From Methylotetracoccus oryzae (GTDB lineage: Bacteria > Pseudomonadota > Gammaproteobacteria > Methylococcales > Methylococcaceae), in contig NZ_SRSH01000001.1 in NCBI RefSeq assembly GCF_006175985.1, forward strand, positions 62,001-126,000: 64,000 nucleotides of DNA, read 5' to 3'. A model generated the notes under the pieces. That model saw only the letters and a list, made by a program, of their open reading frames with translations, searched no databases and was not told the DNA's origin. Positions 56,301 through 64,000 of this stretch are shown here, piece by piece. Position numbers and translations under genes: made by a program. Position 1 is the first letter of the stretch; each line of letters starts with the position of its first letter.

Positions 56301-56486
56301 ATCTGGCTTTTTCAAGGTTTCAGCCGCATCGCGAGACAAAGCCGGCTGTGGAAATCCCTGTTTCGATTGTGTTTCGTATCGGGCATCACCGCGACGCGGT
56401 CCCCCTCGCTACGCAAGGCTTTCCATTCCGCCCATCCGGGCGGGCGCTTTGTTCAACTGTCTGACTTCCAGCTTCGAGCCTACCCC

Positions 56487-57671
56487 ATGAGCATCCGTCT
56501 TTCCGATCGCGTTCAAGCCATCAAGCCCTCCCCGACACTCGCCGTCACCGCACGCGCCGCCGCCATGAAGGCCGCCGGCAAGGACATCGTCGGCCTAGGC
56601 GCCGGCGAGCCGGACTTCGACACGCCGGAGCACATCAAGGAAGCGGCGATCAAGGCCATACGCGACGGCTTCACCAAATACACCGCGGTCGACGGCACGG
56701 CGGGCCTCAAGAAGGCCATCGCCGCCAAGTTCAGCCGCGAAAACGCGCTCGAATACCCGACGAACCAGATCCTCGTGTCGTGCGGCGGCAAGCAGAGCTT
56801 CTACAACCTCGCGCAAGCGCTGCTGAACCCCGGCGACGAAGTGGTTATCCCGGCACCCTACTGGGTATCTTACCCCGACATGGTCATGCTGGCAGGCGCC
56901 ACGCCGGTGATCGTCACGGCCGGACAGGAGCAACAATTCAAGATCACCGCGAACCAGCTCGAGAGTGCGCTGACCCCGCGCACCCGCCTGTTCGTGATCA
57001 ACAGCCCGTCGAATCCGACCGGCATGAACTACAGCGAGAGCGAACTGAAGGCCCTGGCCGACGTCCTGCTTCGCCATCCGCAGGTGGTCATCGCAACCGA
57101 CGACATGTACGAGCACATTCTGTGGAGTCGCGGCCCATTCAGGAACATCCTGAATGTCTGCCCGGCGCTGGCCGACAGGACCATGGTCCTGAACGGCGTG
57201 TCCAAGGCCTATTCGATGACCGGCTGGCGCATCGGCTATGCGGCCGGACCGAAGCCCCTGATCGAGGCGATGACGAATATCCAGTCGCAGAGCACATCGA
57301 ACCCGACCTCGATCTCACAGGTCGCGGCCGAAGCCGCGCTGAACGGCGACCAAAGTTTCATCGAAACCATGGTGTCGGCCTTCAAACTGCGCCACGACTT
57401 CGTCGTCAGCTCGCTGAACCAGATCCCGGGCGTCGACTGCCTGGGGACCGACGGCACCTTCTACGTGCTGCCGAGTTTCCAGGGCGTCATCGACCGGATG
57501 CCGGCGGTTGCCGATGATCTCCAGCTCGCGGAGTACCTGATCGAGCAGGCGGGCGTGGCAGCCGTGCCGGGCTCGGCCTTTGGCGCGCCGGGACACATGC
57601 GCCTGTCCATCGCAACCAGCATGGGGAATCTCGAGAAAGCCGTCGACCGGCTCCGGACGGCACTGGCGTGA
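56487..57671 (+). CDS. aspC: Aspartate aminotransferase family, subgroup Ib
   Basis: A 394-residue pyridoxal-phosphate aminotransferase (AatA type). It has LGAGEPDFDTPEHIKEAA, SPSNPTGMNYSE, ATDDMYEHILW, the cofactor Lys in NGVSKAYSMTGWRIGYAAG (near residue 238) and the Arg of HMRLSIATS. It transfers amino groups between aspartate and 2-oxoglutarate; some members also act on prephenate. The frame runs further upstream only as a shadow of uvrB. Next to uvrB as in many proteobacteria. Confidence 0.93.
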   Translation: MSIRLSDRVQAIKPSPTLAVTARAAAMKAAGKDIVGLGAGEPDFDTPEHIKEAAIKAIRDGFTKYTAVDGTAGLKKAIAAKFSRENALEYPTNQILVSCGGKQSFYNLAQALLNPGDEVVIPAPYWVSYPDMVMLAGATPVIVTAGQEQQFKITANQLESALTPRTRLFVINSPSNPTGMNYSESELKALADVLLRHPQVVIATDDMYEHILWSRGPFRNILNVCPALADRTMVLNGVSKAYSMTGWRIGYAAGPKPLIEAMTNIQSQSTSNPTSISQVAAEAALNGDQSFIETMVSAFKLRHDFVVSSLNQIPGVDCLGTDGTFYVLPSFQGVIDRMPAVADDLQLAEYLIEQAGVAAVPGSAFGAPGHMRLSIATSMGNLEKAVDRLRTALA

Positions 57672-57717
57672 AACCTTGCCCCATCGGATAGCGAACCACC
57701 GGACCTAACCCGCGCGC

Positions 57718-59043
57718 ATGCGAGTCGCCCTGCAAACACTCGGCTGTCGCGTCAACGAAGCGGAAATCGAGCGGTGGTCCCGAGAGTTTCGCGCGGCGGG
57801 ACATCAGGTCGTGCCGCCATCCGAGAATCCCGAACTGGTCGTTCTGAACTCCTGCGCCGTCACGCAGGAAGCGGTGCGCAAGTCACGCGGCCTGCTCCGA
57901 CGGATCCACCGCGAACACCCCGCAGCCAAGCTCGTCCTGAGCGGGTGCTACGCGACGCTGAGCCCGTCGGCAGCGGCCGCCCTGGGTGTCGATCTCGTGG
58001 TCGCCAATAGCGAGAAGGATCGGCTGCTGGAGCGGGTAGAACAGGAGTTGGCTGTCGCCACGATGCCGGCCATGGCTGCCGATCCGGACCAGGGTTCGCT
58101 GCTCTTGCCGGTCAACCGCCACCGTGCCTTCGTCAAGGTGCAGGACGGCTGCCGCTACCGCTGCACCTTTTGCATCGTCACGGTCGCGCGCGGCGCGGAA
58201 CGCAGCCGGCCACCCGCCGACGTGGTCGACGAGATCAATACGCTGCACGCGAGCGGAGTCGAGGAGGTCGTACTGACGGGAGTCCACCTCGGCGGCTACG
58301 GCAGCGACCTCGGTCAAGGCTTGGACCAACTCGTGCGCACGGTGCTGGACCGGACTGCGATCCCGCGCCTTCGCTTCGGCTCGATCGAGCCCTGGGATTT
58401 GCCCGAGGCCTTCCTTGAGTTGTGGCGCAGCCCACGACTGATGCCACACCTGCACCTGCCACTGCAGAGCGGCTGCGACGCGACGCTGCGTCGTATGGCT
58501 CGCCGCTGCAAAACCAGGGACTACCGGCGGCTTGTCGACCAGGCGCGCGCGGCCATTCCGGAGCTCAACATCACGACCGACGTCATCGTGGGCTTTCCCG
58601 GCGAAACCGATCAGGAATGGGAGGCAAGCCTGGCCTTCATCCGCGACTGCGGCTTCGGCCACGTGCACATCTTCCCCTACTCGCCGCGCGAGGGCACCAA
58701 GGCAGCCGAGCTGCCTGGCGCCGTCCCCCCGGAAACGCAGAAGGCACGGGCCCTGAGCCTGCGGGAGGCGGCGATGGAGGCGCGCCGTGCCTTTCAGGCA
58801 CGCTGCGTCGGGCAGCGCGTGGAGGTGTTGATCGAGGGTGACCTCAAGAAGGCGGGCGCCGATGAAATCCGGAGCCTGTCTGGTTATTCGCCGAACTACC
58901 TGCGGGTGGGAGTCGAAACATTTCCACCGCCGACAGCCGGGAGCCGGATCATGACCGTGGAGATCACCGGCACCGATCCACAGCGGGACACACTCCTTGG
59001 ACGCAGCATTCCGGCCGCTGATCGGCGAACACCCCCGGCCTGA
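57718..59043 (+). CDS. mtaB: tRNA t6A37 methylthiotransferase MtaB-like
   Basis: A 441-residue radical SAM methylthiotransferase. The N-terminal UPF0004 domain has LGCRVNEAE, NSCAVTQEAVRKSR and LSGCYAT, supplying three Cys for a [4Fe-4S] cluster; the radical SAM CxxxCxxC is DGCRYRCTFCIV near residue 143; the C-terminal TRAM-type part ends after VLIEGD. The NSCAVT and CRVNEAE wording is closer to MtaB than to MiaB or RimO. It follows the aminotransferase gene on the same strand. Confidence 0.88.
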   Translation: MRVALQTLGCRVNEAEIERWSREFRAAGHQVVPPSENPELVVLNSCAVTQEAVRKSRGLLRRIHREHPAAKLVLSGCYATLSPSAAAALGVDLVVANSEKDRLLERVEQELAVATMPAMAADPDQGSLLLPVNRHRAFVKVQDGCRYRCTFCIVTVARGAERSRPPADVVDEINTLHASGVEEVVLTGVHLGGYGSDLGQGLDQLVRTVLDRTAIPRLRFGSIEPWDLPEAFLELWRSPRLMPHLHLPLQSGCDATLRRMARRCKTRDYRRLVDQARAAIPELNITTDVIVGFPGETDQEWEASLAFIRDCGFGHVHIFPYSPREGTKAAELPGAVPPETQKARALSLREAAMEARRAFQARCVGQRVEVLIEGDLKKAGADEIRSLSGYSPNYLRVGVETFPPPTAGSRIMTVEITGTDPQRDTLLGRSIPAADRRTPPA

Positions 59044-59113
59044 TGGCCGGCGCGGTCGCGGGCTACGAACGGGAACGAAAACCCCATCCGTTCGCACCAC
59101 CCGTTGTGCGCAC

Positions 59114-59797
59114 TCACCCGGCAGGTTGACCGAAAATACGAGCCCGCGCCGCGCCGTCGAGCGCCTTCAGCAAGTCGTCGACGAAGCGTTGCTCAATTTC
59201 GAAGGCACCTTCGTTGTCGTTGTCGATACTCGATACCCGCACCAGAAAGCCGTCCGGCACGACTCCGGACAGTGCAAAGTGCAGCCGGACCAGCTTCGCG
59301 TCCCAGCCGGACTGGACCAGCCGGCCACCAATGACCATCCAGTACGTCACGGGCTCGTTGCGGAGAGACTTGCGGGCAACGAAGCGCATGACCGGCAAAT
59401 CCCCGGCCAGGGTCTTCAGCGTCGCCTTGAACGGCTCAACCACTGCGAAGCCCTGAGCCCGATAACAGACCTTGGGTTCATGCAGGCGCAGGCTGTCGCT
59501 TTGGGCCGCACCGTAAGCGATCGACAGCATCACCTGCCGGCCGTCGGACGCGACGTACGAGCGCGCGATCGTTTGCGAATAAATCCGCTCCAACTCGGCC
59601 TGCGCATTGGGCTCCGGCACGACCGGCAGAATGCTGGGATCCTCGCGCCAGTCGCCGAAGGCCGCAGGAATGGTGGCCGCCAGATCGATCGCGTTGACGG
59701 CCGGGATCGCTCTCGGTCGCAGCGCCGACGAGGCCGCGACGCTGGCGATCATCAGCAGCGCAACGACTACGGCCCTGGCGCGCGGACCCGACATCAT
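59114..59797 (-). CDS. epsI: Exosortase-associated protein EpsI
   Basis: A 227-residue exported or membrane-tethered protein with one N-terminal hydrophobic segment (AVVVALLMIASVAASSAL) and the EpsI fold (AFGDWREDPSILPV, YSQTIARSYVASDGRQVMLS, RLHEPKVCYRAQGFAVV). EpsI proteins accompany exosortases, sometimes fused to them, and are needed for polysaccharide export; the biochemical role is unknown. Its ATG at 59797 overlaps the exosortase stop by 4 bases. Last gene of the epsG-exosortase-epsI set. Confidence 0.88.
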   Translation of the reverse strand: MMSGPRARAVVVALLMIASVAASSALRPRAIPAVNAIDLAATIPAAFGDWREDPSILPVVPEPNAQAELERIYSQTIARSYVASDGRQVMLSIAYGAAQSDSLRLHEPKVCYRAQGFAVVEPFKATLKTLAGDLPVMRFVARKSLRNEPVTYWMVIGGRLVQSGWDAKLVRLHFALSGVVPDGFLVRVSSIDNDNEGAFEIEQRFVDDLLKALDGAARARIFGQPAG

Positions 59798-60684
59798 GCT
59801 CTGTGGCCGAGGTTGAAACCTAACCGCCGCGCCACCGGCATCAGCACTCCGTCCAGGGCCATCACCAAGCTCAACGCAACGGCGAACAACAACAGACCGG
59901 CAAAGGAATGCACGAAACCCTGCCCGGCCTCGTCGCCAAAGTGATAAGTCACGAGGACCAGCACGACCACACGGACCACGTTGGCGGCAATCGCGATCGG
60001 CACGGCGCAGGCTAGCAGCATCAAGTTGTAGGACAGACTGCGGTAACGCATCAGGTACAGGTAGAGCGCCGTCAGCGCCACCAGCGTAAAGATGGAATTC
60101 AGGCCCGAACAGGCATCGGCCACGAGCAACTCGTAGGGTCCAACGCTGAGAATCACCCCGCTGCGCGCAATCGGATATCCAACGGCGTAGAGCAGGTTCT
60201 CCGCGATCACCGAGACCAGCTGCTTCAGCGGGCCGGTGAGCCCACTGATGACAAAATCCGGGAGCGGAATCAGAAACAACAGAAAGAAGATAGGAAACCA
60301 GACCGTCCGCAACGACGGCCAACCACGGATCGCCAGGATCGCACCGGGAAACACCAGCAACTGCGACCCCAGACTCAGCATGTAGATGTCCTGCGAGCGG
60401 CCCAGGGCATAGAGCATCAGACCGACGGCGAGCGCCACCCAGCCAATCACACGTCCGGCAGCGTCATCGGCTAGGGCCGTGGCGAAATCACGCCATCGCT
60501 GCCATGCCAACCACAGGCAAACGGCGAGAATGATCGGGCCGTGAAAATCGTCCTCTATCGGCCACACGTCCTGGGCGAGGCCGATGTAAACCGGTACGTA
60601 GAGTACCGCGACACACAAAAATACCAGCAGGTAGGGCCAAGACGGGCTGTCAAGCCAGCGCCGTTGCTCCATTGAAGCAGTCAT
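59794..60684 (-). CDS. xrtB: Exosortase (EpsH/XrtB type)
   Basis: A 296-residue polytopic inner-membrane cysteine protease-like transpeptidase that processes PEP-CTERM proteins. The catalytic Cys is in VADACSGLNSIF (about residue 185), the Arg in ANVVRVVVLV and the His in QGFVHSFAGLL, the conserved exosortase triad. About eight hydrophobic helices are visible. The ATG at 60684 is preferred, though a TTG overlapping the epsG stop (60726) is possible. The epsG and epsI neighbours match the methanolan-type epsGHI arrangement. Its likely local substrate is the protein at 40.5 kb. Confidence 0.88.
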   Translation of the reverse strand: MTASMEQRRWLDSPSWPYLLVFLCVAVLYVPVYIGLAQDVWPIEDDFHGPIILAVCLWLAWQRWRDFATALADDAAGRVIGWVALAVGLMLYALGRSQDIYMLSLGSQLLVFPGAILAIRGWPSLRTVWFPIFFLLFLIPLPDFVISGLTGPLKQLVSVIAENLLYAVGYPIARSGVILSVGPYELLVADACSGLNSIFTLVALTALYLYLMRYRSLSYNLMLLACAVPIAIAANVVRVVVLVLVTYHFGDEAGQGFVHSFAGLLLFAVALSLVMALDGVLMPVARRLGFNLGHRA

Positions 60685-60722
60685 GTCACCACGTGCAGGA
60701 CTACCCGCGGGAAAACACCCGA

Positions 60723-61616
60723 TCAAGCGTCGATCAGCACTGACCCGAGCACGTTGACCCCCACTTGGCGGAGCGTCTCAGCGACGTTGCCAACGCCCGA
60801 CAAACTGGTCTTGCCCTTCTTGGCGATAACCAGAGCCGCTCCGGCCGCCGCCGCGACGATATGTACGTCGGCGATGCCCTCAGCCTCGGGTGTGTCGAGA
60901 ATGATCACATCGTAGTCTTCACGCAGTTCGTTGATACGCTTGTTGAAAGCGCCGCGGGCCAGCAGTTCCTGCGGATTGGGCGGCTTGGGACCAGCCGGCA
61001 GGACCCACAGGTCAACCAGATCAGGTATGTGGCGGATGGCGTCATTCCATGAAGCGCGCCCCGACAATACCGATGACAATCCGACCGAGGGGTCCAGCTG
61101 AAAGAGGTCATGCTGACGCGGATGACGCATGTCCGCGTCGATCAACAGGGTCTTCTCGCCCACCTGGCAAAAGACAATCGCGAGATTTGCAGCGAGCACG
61201 CTGCGCCCCTCACCTCGCGCCGGACTGACGATGACCAGCGCCCGGTGACCCGGCTCGCCGGTGAACCACCGCAGCATGATGTGGCTGCGAAGTGCCCGCA
61301 AGGCTTCGGCACGCTGGCCGTACGGTTCGAACGCCGCGACCAGTTCGGGTGACAATAAGCTGGATTCGCGCGCGAGATAGGGGTAATTGAATTGTCTCGC
61401 CAGCGCGTACTGGATATCTTCGGGCGTCAGCACCCCAATCGCGATGCCGGCCTCGCCGAATTCGAGTCCCTGGTCCTCCTGAACGTCGCGAATGCGGTCG
61501 AGATCCTCGGGCGACAGACGGCCCGTCTCGATCAGGATTGCACCCAGCGACAGATTGTATCCGGGTTCGCTCACGTCGTCGGCCGACGGAAGATTCATCG
61601 TCCTTTCTTTGGTCAT
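60723..61616 (-). CDS. epsG: Chain length determinant protein tyrosine kinase-like EpsG
   Basis: A 297-residue cytoplasmic P-loop protein of polysaccharide export. An N-terminal segment resembling the T2SE-N/GspE domain (LSLGAILIETGRLSPEDLDR) precedes the BY-kinase-like domain with LLIDADMRHPRQHDLF (Walker A') and VIILDTPE (Walker B). The P-loop reads SPARGEGRSVLAANLA, with Arg where most BY kinases have Lys. There is no C-terminal tyrosine cluster. An internal ATG at 61598 is an alternative start. Upstream partner of the exosortase. Confidence 0.85.
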   Translation of the reverse strand: MTKERTMNLPSADDVSEPGYNLSLGAILIETGRLSPEDLDRIRDVQEDQGLEFGEAGIAIGVLTPEDIQYALARQFNYPYLARESSLLSPELVAAFEPYGQRAEALRALRSHIMLRWFTGEPGHRALVIVSPARGEGRSVLAANLAIVFCQVGEKTLLIDADMRHPRQHDLFQLDPSVGLSSVLSGRASWNDAIRHIPDLVDLWVLPAGPKPPNPQELLARGAFNKRINELREDYDVIILDTPEAEGIADVHIVAAAAGAALVIAKKGKTSLSGVGNVAETLRQVGVNVLGSVLIDA

Positions 61617-61659
61617 CGGTCCAGGCCTGAGTTATGAGAGATACGTGACGAGCGCCGCT

Positions 61660-61668
61660 AGAATACCA
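61660..61668 (-). promoter_or_regulatory. Possible extended -10 promoter of epsG
   Basis: TG-G-TATTCT on the minus strand (61668-61660), about 44 bases before the epsG ATG. The -35 position has no good match, as is common for extended -10 promoters. An inverted repeat CTGTAAC/GTTACAG near 61727-61757 around the rapZ stop may separate the units. Confidence 0.35.
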
Positions 61669-61754
61669 GAAATGCCCGAGTCGCTGGACTTCGGGGCACG
61701 GACCGATGATGGCAGGGCTCGTCTTCTGTAACCACTGCACGGCCGCCGGGGGCG

Positions 61755-62627
61755 TTACAGGACCTGCGTATCGCCGACCTCGCGGTGTCTGACGAGAACG
61801 TCCCAGGCGCCGGATTCGAAGCGGCGGGCCAGCGTTTCGGCAACGTAGACGGATCGGTGCTGCCCCCCCGTACAGCCGATGGCGATCGTCAGATAACTCC
61901 GGTTCTCGGCCTGGAAACGGGGTATCCAACGGCTCAGAAACCCCGTCAGATCGTCGAGATACCCGTTCACATCGCTGCTGTTCGATAGAAACTCGGCCAC
62001 GGCAACGTCCTTGCCTGTCATGGCACGCAAGGTGGGCTCCCAATAAGGGTTGGGCAGACAGCGCACGTCGAACAGAAAGTCCGCGTCGAGCGGCACGCCA
62101 TGCTTGAAACCGAAAGACAGGAAATAGAGTGACATGAGCGGCTTCCGGTCGGTATCGAAGCGTGCCCGCACCAGTTCCCGCAATTGCCGTACGTTCGTAT
62201 GCGTCGTGTCAATCACGACATCCGCACGACAGGATACCGGCTCGAGCAATTCGCGCTCGAACACGATCGCCTCCCCTAGCGGCAGTCCCGAACCCGTCAG
62301 CGGATGCTTGCGGCGCGTTTCGCTGAAGCGCTTCAGCAAGGCGCCGTCTTCCGCCTTGAGAAATAAAACCCGGGCATCGATGCCGAGTTGCCTGGCCAGT
62401 TCCAGACTGCCCGGAAACTGGTCGAGGCTGACCTGCTGACTGCGGGCATCGATACTGATCGCCGTGCGCCGGAAGGCGTCTTGTGAAGATGCGACCGCCT
62501 GCGTCAGGAAAGACTCCAGCAGCGTGACGGGCAGATTATCGATGCAGTAGAAGCCGCAGTCCTCCAGCGTTTCCAGCGCAACGCTCTTGCCGGAACCGGA
62601 GAGTCCGCTGACAACGACCAGCTTCAT
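61755..62627 (-). CDS. rapZ: RNase adapter protein RapZ
   Basis: A 290-residue nucleotide-binding protein that in E. coli guides RNase E to the small RNA GlmZ and so controls glucosamine-6-phosphate synthesis. P-loop SGLSGSGKSVALETLEDCGF, YCIDNLP, and the C-terminal RNA-binding domain with GCTGGQHRSVYVAE. The ATG at 62627 has GGGGGGA upstream. Next to hpf, but ptsN is missing between them. Confidence 0.96.
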   Translation of the reverse strand: MKLVVVSGLSGSGKSVALETLEDCGFYCIDNLPVTLLESFLTQAVASSQDAFRRTAISIDARSQQVSLDQFPGSLELARQLGIDARVLFLKAEDGALLKRFSETRRKHPLTGSGLPLGEAIVFERELLEPVSCRADVVIDTTHTNVRQLRELVRARFDTDRKPLMSLYFLSFGFKHGVPLDADFLFDVRCLPNPYWEPTLRAMTGKDVAVAEFLSNSSDVNGYLDDLTGFLSRWIPRFQAENRSYLTIAIGCTGGQHRSVYVAETLARRFESGAWDVLVRHREVGDTQVL

Positions 62628-62712
62628 GTCATCCCCCCGTGGGTAAGTCGCACTTTCGGCCACTGCGCCACCTGAACAGCCGAGCTTGCCGCCGTTTGAC
62701 GCCGCCTGCGAA

Positions 62713-63009
62713 TCAGCCCCGATTGACGAGCTGGGTCTTTTCCTTGTGGCGCAGGACCTGGCGATCCAGCTTGTCGATCAAGCCATCGATCGCCGCATAG
62801 AGGTCCTCCTGCACGTCCTCGGCATGGATCTTCGCACCGTTGAGTTGTACGGTCGCTTCGGCTTTCTGCTCCAGCTTCTCGACGGTCAGAACGACATGCA
62901 CGTCGATCACGTGGTCGAAATGACGTTCGATGCGGCTGAGTTTCTCGGACACGTACGCGCGCAACGCGTCAGTGAGGTTCACATGGTGGCCGGTGATACT
63001 GATTTGCAT
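62713..63009 (-). CDS. hpf: Ribosome hibernation promoting factor
   Basis: A 98-residue short-form HPF/YfiA-type protein: MQISITGHHVNLTDALRAYV, IDVHVVLTVEKLEQKAEATV and IDGLIDKLDRQVLRHKEK. AAGGAAGA precedes the ATG. It lets 70S ribosomes dimerise in stationary phase. It follows rpoN after 38 bases, the conserved gammaproteobacterial order. Confidence 0.96.
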   Translation of the reverse strand: MQISITGHHVNLTDALRAYVSEKLSRIERHFDHVIDVHVVLTVEKLEQKAEATVQLNGAKIHAEDVQEDLYAAIDGLIDKLDRQVLRHKEKTQLVNRG

Positions 63010-63047
63010 GGCTGTCTTCCTTAAGGTGTCGTGATGTGGGCAGGCGT

Positions 63048-64000
63048 TCAGATCACCTGCCTGCGCTCGTTGGAAGGCGGTATGGCCAGCGCCTCCCGGT
63101 ACTTGGCGATCGTGCGGCGTGCCACGTTGATACCCTTTTGCTTGAAGATATCCGCTATGGCGTGATCGCTCAGGGGCTTTTCCGGGTTCTCGGCATCGAC
63201 GATGGCGCGCAGATGCGCCTTTATGGCCGTCGCCGAACACTCGCCGCCAGCATTCGTCGACACGTGGCTGGAAAAAAAATACTTGAACTCGAATATGCCG
63301 TTCGCAGTGTGCATGTACTTCTGCGTGGTGACCCGCGAGATCGTCGACTCGTGCATGCCAACCTCCTCGGCCACATCCCGCAGTACCAACGGCTTCATGG
63401 CCATGGGTCCCTGCTCGAGAAAGTCCTTCTGGTGCTCGACGATGGAGCGCGCGACCTTCAGCAAGGTTTCATTGCGACTGTGCAGACTCTTGATGAACCA
63501 GCGTGCTTCCTGCAGGTGATTCTTCATGGCGACATTGTCGGCACTGCTGTCGGCCCGGCGCACCATGCCCGAGTAGAACGGGTTGATCCGGAGCTTCGGC
63601 GCGATATCCGGGTTCAGGTTCACCACCCATTGCGATCCGACCTTCGACACGAAGACGTCGGGAACGACATACTGCGATTCCCCAGTCTGGACCAGGCGCC
63701 CCGGTTTGGGCTCGAGCGTGCGGATCAGCGCGACGATTTCCGCCAACTGGGCATCGTTGACGTCCAGAACCCGCTTCAGACGCGCCAGATCCTTTTTGCC
63801 GAGCACCTCGAGATAGTGCTGGACCAACTCCAAGGCCTTTTTGCGATGTGGCGTCGCCTCGGGCAGCTGACGAAGCTGGATGGCAAGGCAATCGGCCAGA
63901 TCGGCTGCGGCCACGCCCGCCGGGTCGAGGTTCTGAACCAGATGCAGGACCGCGGTGACTTCCTCCGGGTCCAGTCCGTCCAGCTGTGTCTGCAGAGACT
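63048..64000 (-). CDS. rpoN: RNA polymerase sigma-54 factor RpoN (partial, start beyond window)
   Basis: The last 317 codons of sigma-54; the frame stays open to the window edge and the N-terminal activator-interacting region is missing. The core-binding part reads LEPKPGRLV; the DNA-binding domain has the helix-turn-helix VAEEVGMHESTISRVTTQKY and the RpoN box ARRTIAKYRE near the C-terminus. It directs transcription from -24/-12 promoters with an ATP-dependent activator. It heads the rpoN-hpf-rapZ group. Confidence 0.96.
   Translation of the reverse strand, partial: SLQTQLDGLDPEEVTAVLHLVQNLDPAGVAAADLADCLAIQLRQLPEATPHRKKALELVQHYLEVLGKKDLARLKRVLDVNDAQLAEIVALIRTLEPKPGRLVQTGESQYVVPDVFVSKVGSQWVVNLNPDIAPKLRINPFYSGMVRRADSSADNVAMKNHLQEARWFIKSLHSRNETLLKVARSIVEHQKDFLEQGPMAMKPLVLRDVAEEVGMHESTISRVTTQKYMHTANGIFEFKYFFSSHVSTNAGGECSATAIKAHLRAIVDAENPEKPLSDHAIADIFKQKGINVARRTIAKYREALAIPPSNERRQVI

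Noticed and set aside
55656-56486. Long N-terminal extension of the aminotransferase frame
   Set aside because: It runs antisense through uvrB; the aminotransferase family begins at the ATG at 56487.

Overview
The window is about 64 kb of high-GC, densely coded bacterial chromosome. It fits a gammaproteobacterium: the thrS-infC-rpmI-rplT-pheS-pheT-ihfA block, rpoN-hpf-rapZ, tatABC, dapC/dapD and the uvrB/aspartate aminotransferase pair all have proteobacterial form. A malyl-CoA lyase/malate thiokinase trio, a complete hydrogenase maturation operon, an SmbP-like metal-binding protein and an exosortase/PEP-CTERM system point to an environmental chemolithotroph or methylotroph-like organism rather than an enteric one. 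The exact genus cannot be read from the sequence.

Layout. 0-2.8 kb: yeaH and spoVR of the prkA-yeaH-spoVR stress module. 3.2-10.6 kb: four tandem paralogous secreted proteins, each with a seven-repeat PD40-type beta-propeller and a C-terminal DUF11 domain, linked by partly duplicated spacers. 10.7-12.4 kb: emrE, a BolA-family gene and a small membrane protein/lipoprotein pair. 12.5-17.5 kb (minus): pip, then tightly overlapped hldE-dnaB-alr. 17.6-18.6 kb: a coiled-coil outer-membrane protein. 18.9-22.9 kb: mcl-mtkA-mtkB, rhodanese, dtd. 22.9-26.1 kb: a low-density region with a long hairpin, a 54-residue membrane protein and a Spy-like/beta-barrel pair. 26.2-32.2 kb: hypCABDFE. 32.3-36 kb: SmbP-like protein, zinc peptidase, secreted small proteins and a DUF62 enzyme. 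36.1-40.1 kb (minus): tatABC, dapD, dapC. 40.5 kb: a PEP-CTERM protein behind a candidate sigma-54 promoter. 41.2-53.3 kb (minus): MFS permease, aroC, prmB, argC, yjbQ, ihfA, pheTS, rplT, rpmI, infC, thrS, tRNA-Val. 53.5-59 kb: glutamine amidotransferase, uvrB (minus), aminotransferase, mtaB. 59.1-64 kb (minus): rpoN (cut by the window end), hpf, rapZ, epsG, exosortase, epsI.

Links between genes. Malate thiokinase activates malate and malyl-CoA lyase splits malyl-CoA to acetyl-CoA and glyoxylate. The hyp genes build NiFe-hydrogenase active sites, and Tat would export such enzymes; no hydrogenase structural gene is in the window. The exosortase should process the PEP-CTERM protein, whose promoter looks dependent on the sigma-54 factor encoded at the right edge.

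The least explained parts are the four-copy propeller array with its duplicated control segments, and the 22.9-26.1 kb region. Other points worth checking are an AUC start codon for infC and a possible sigma-54/exosortase circuit.
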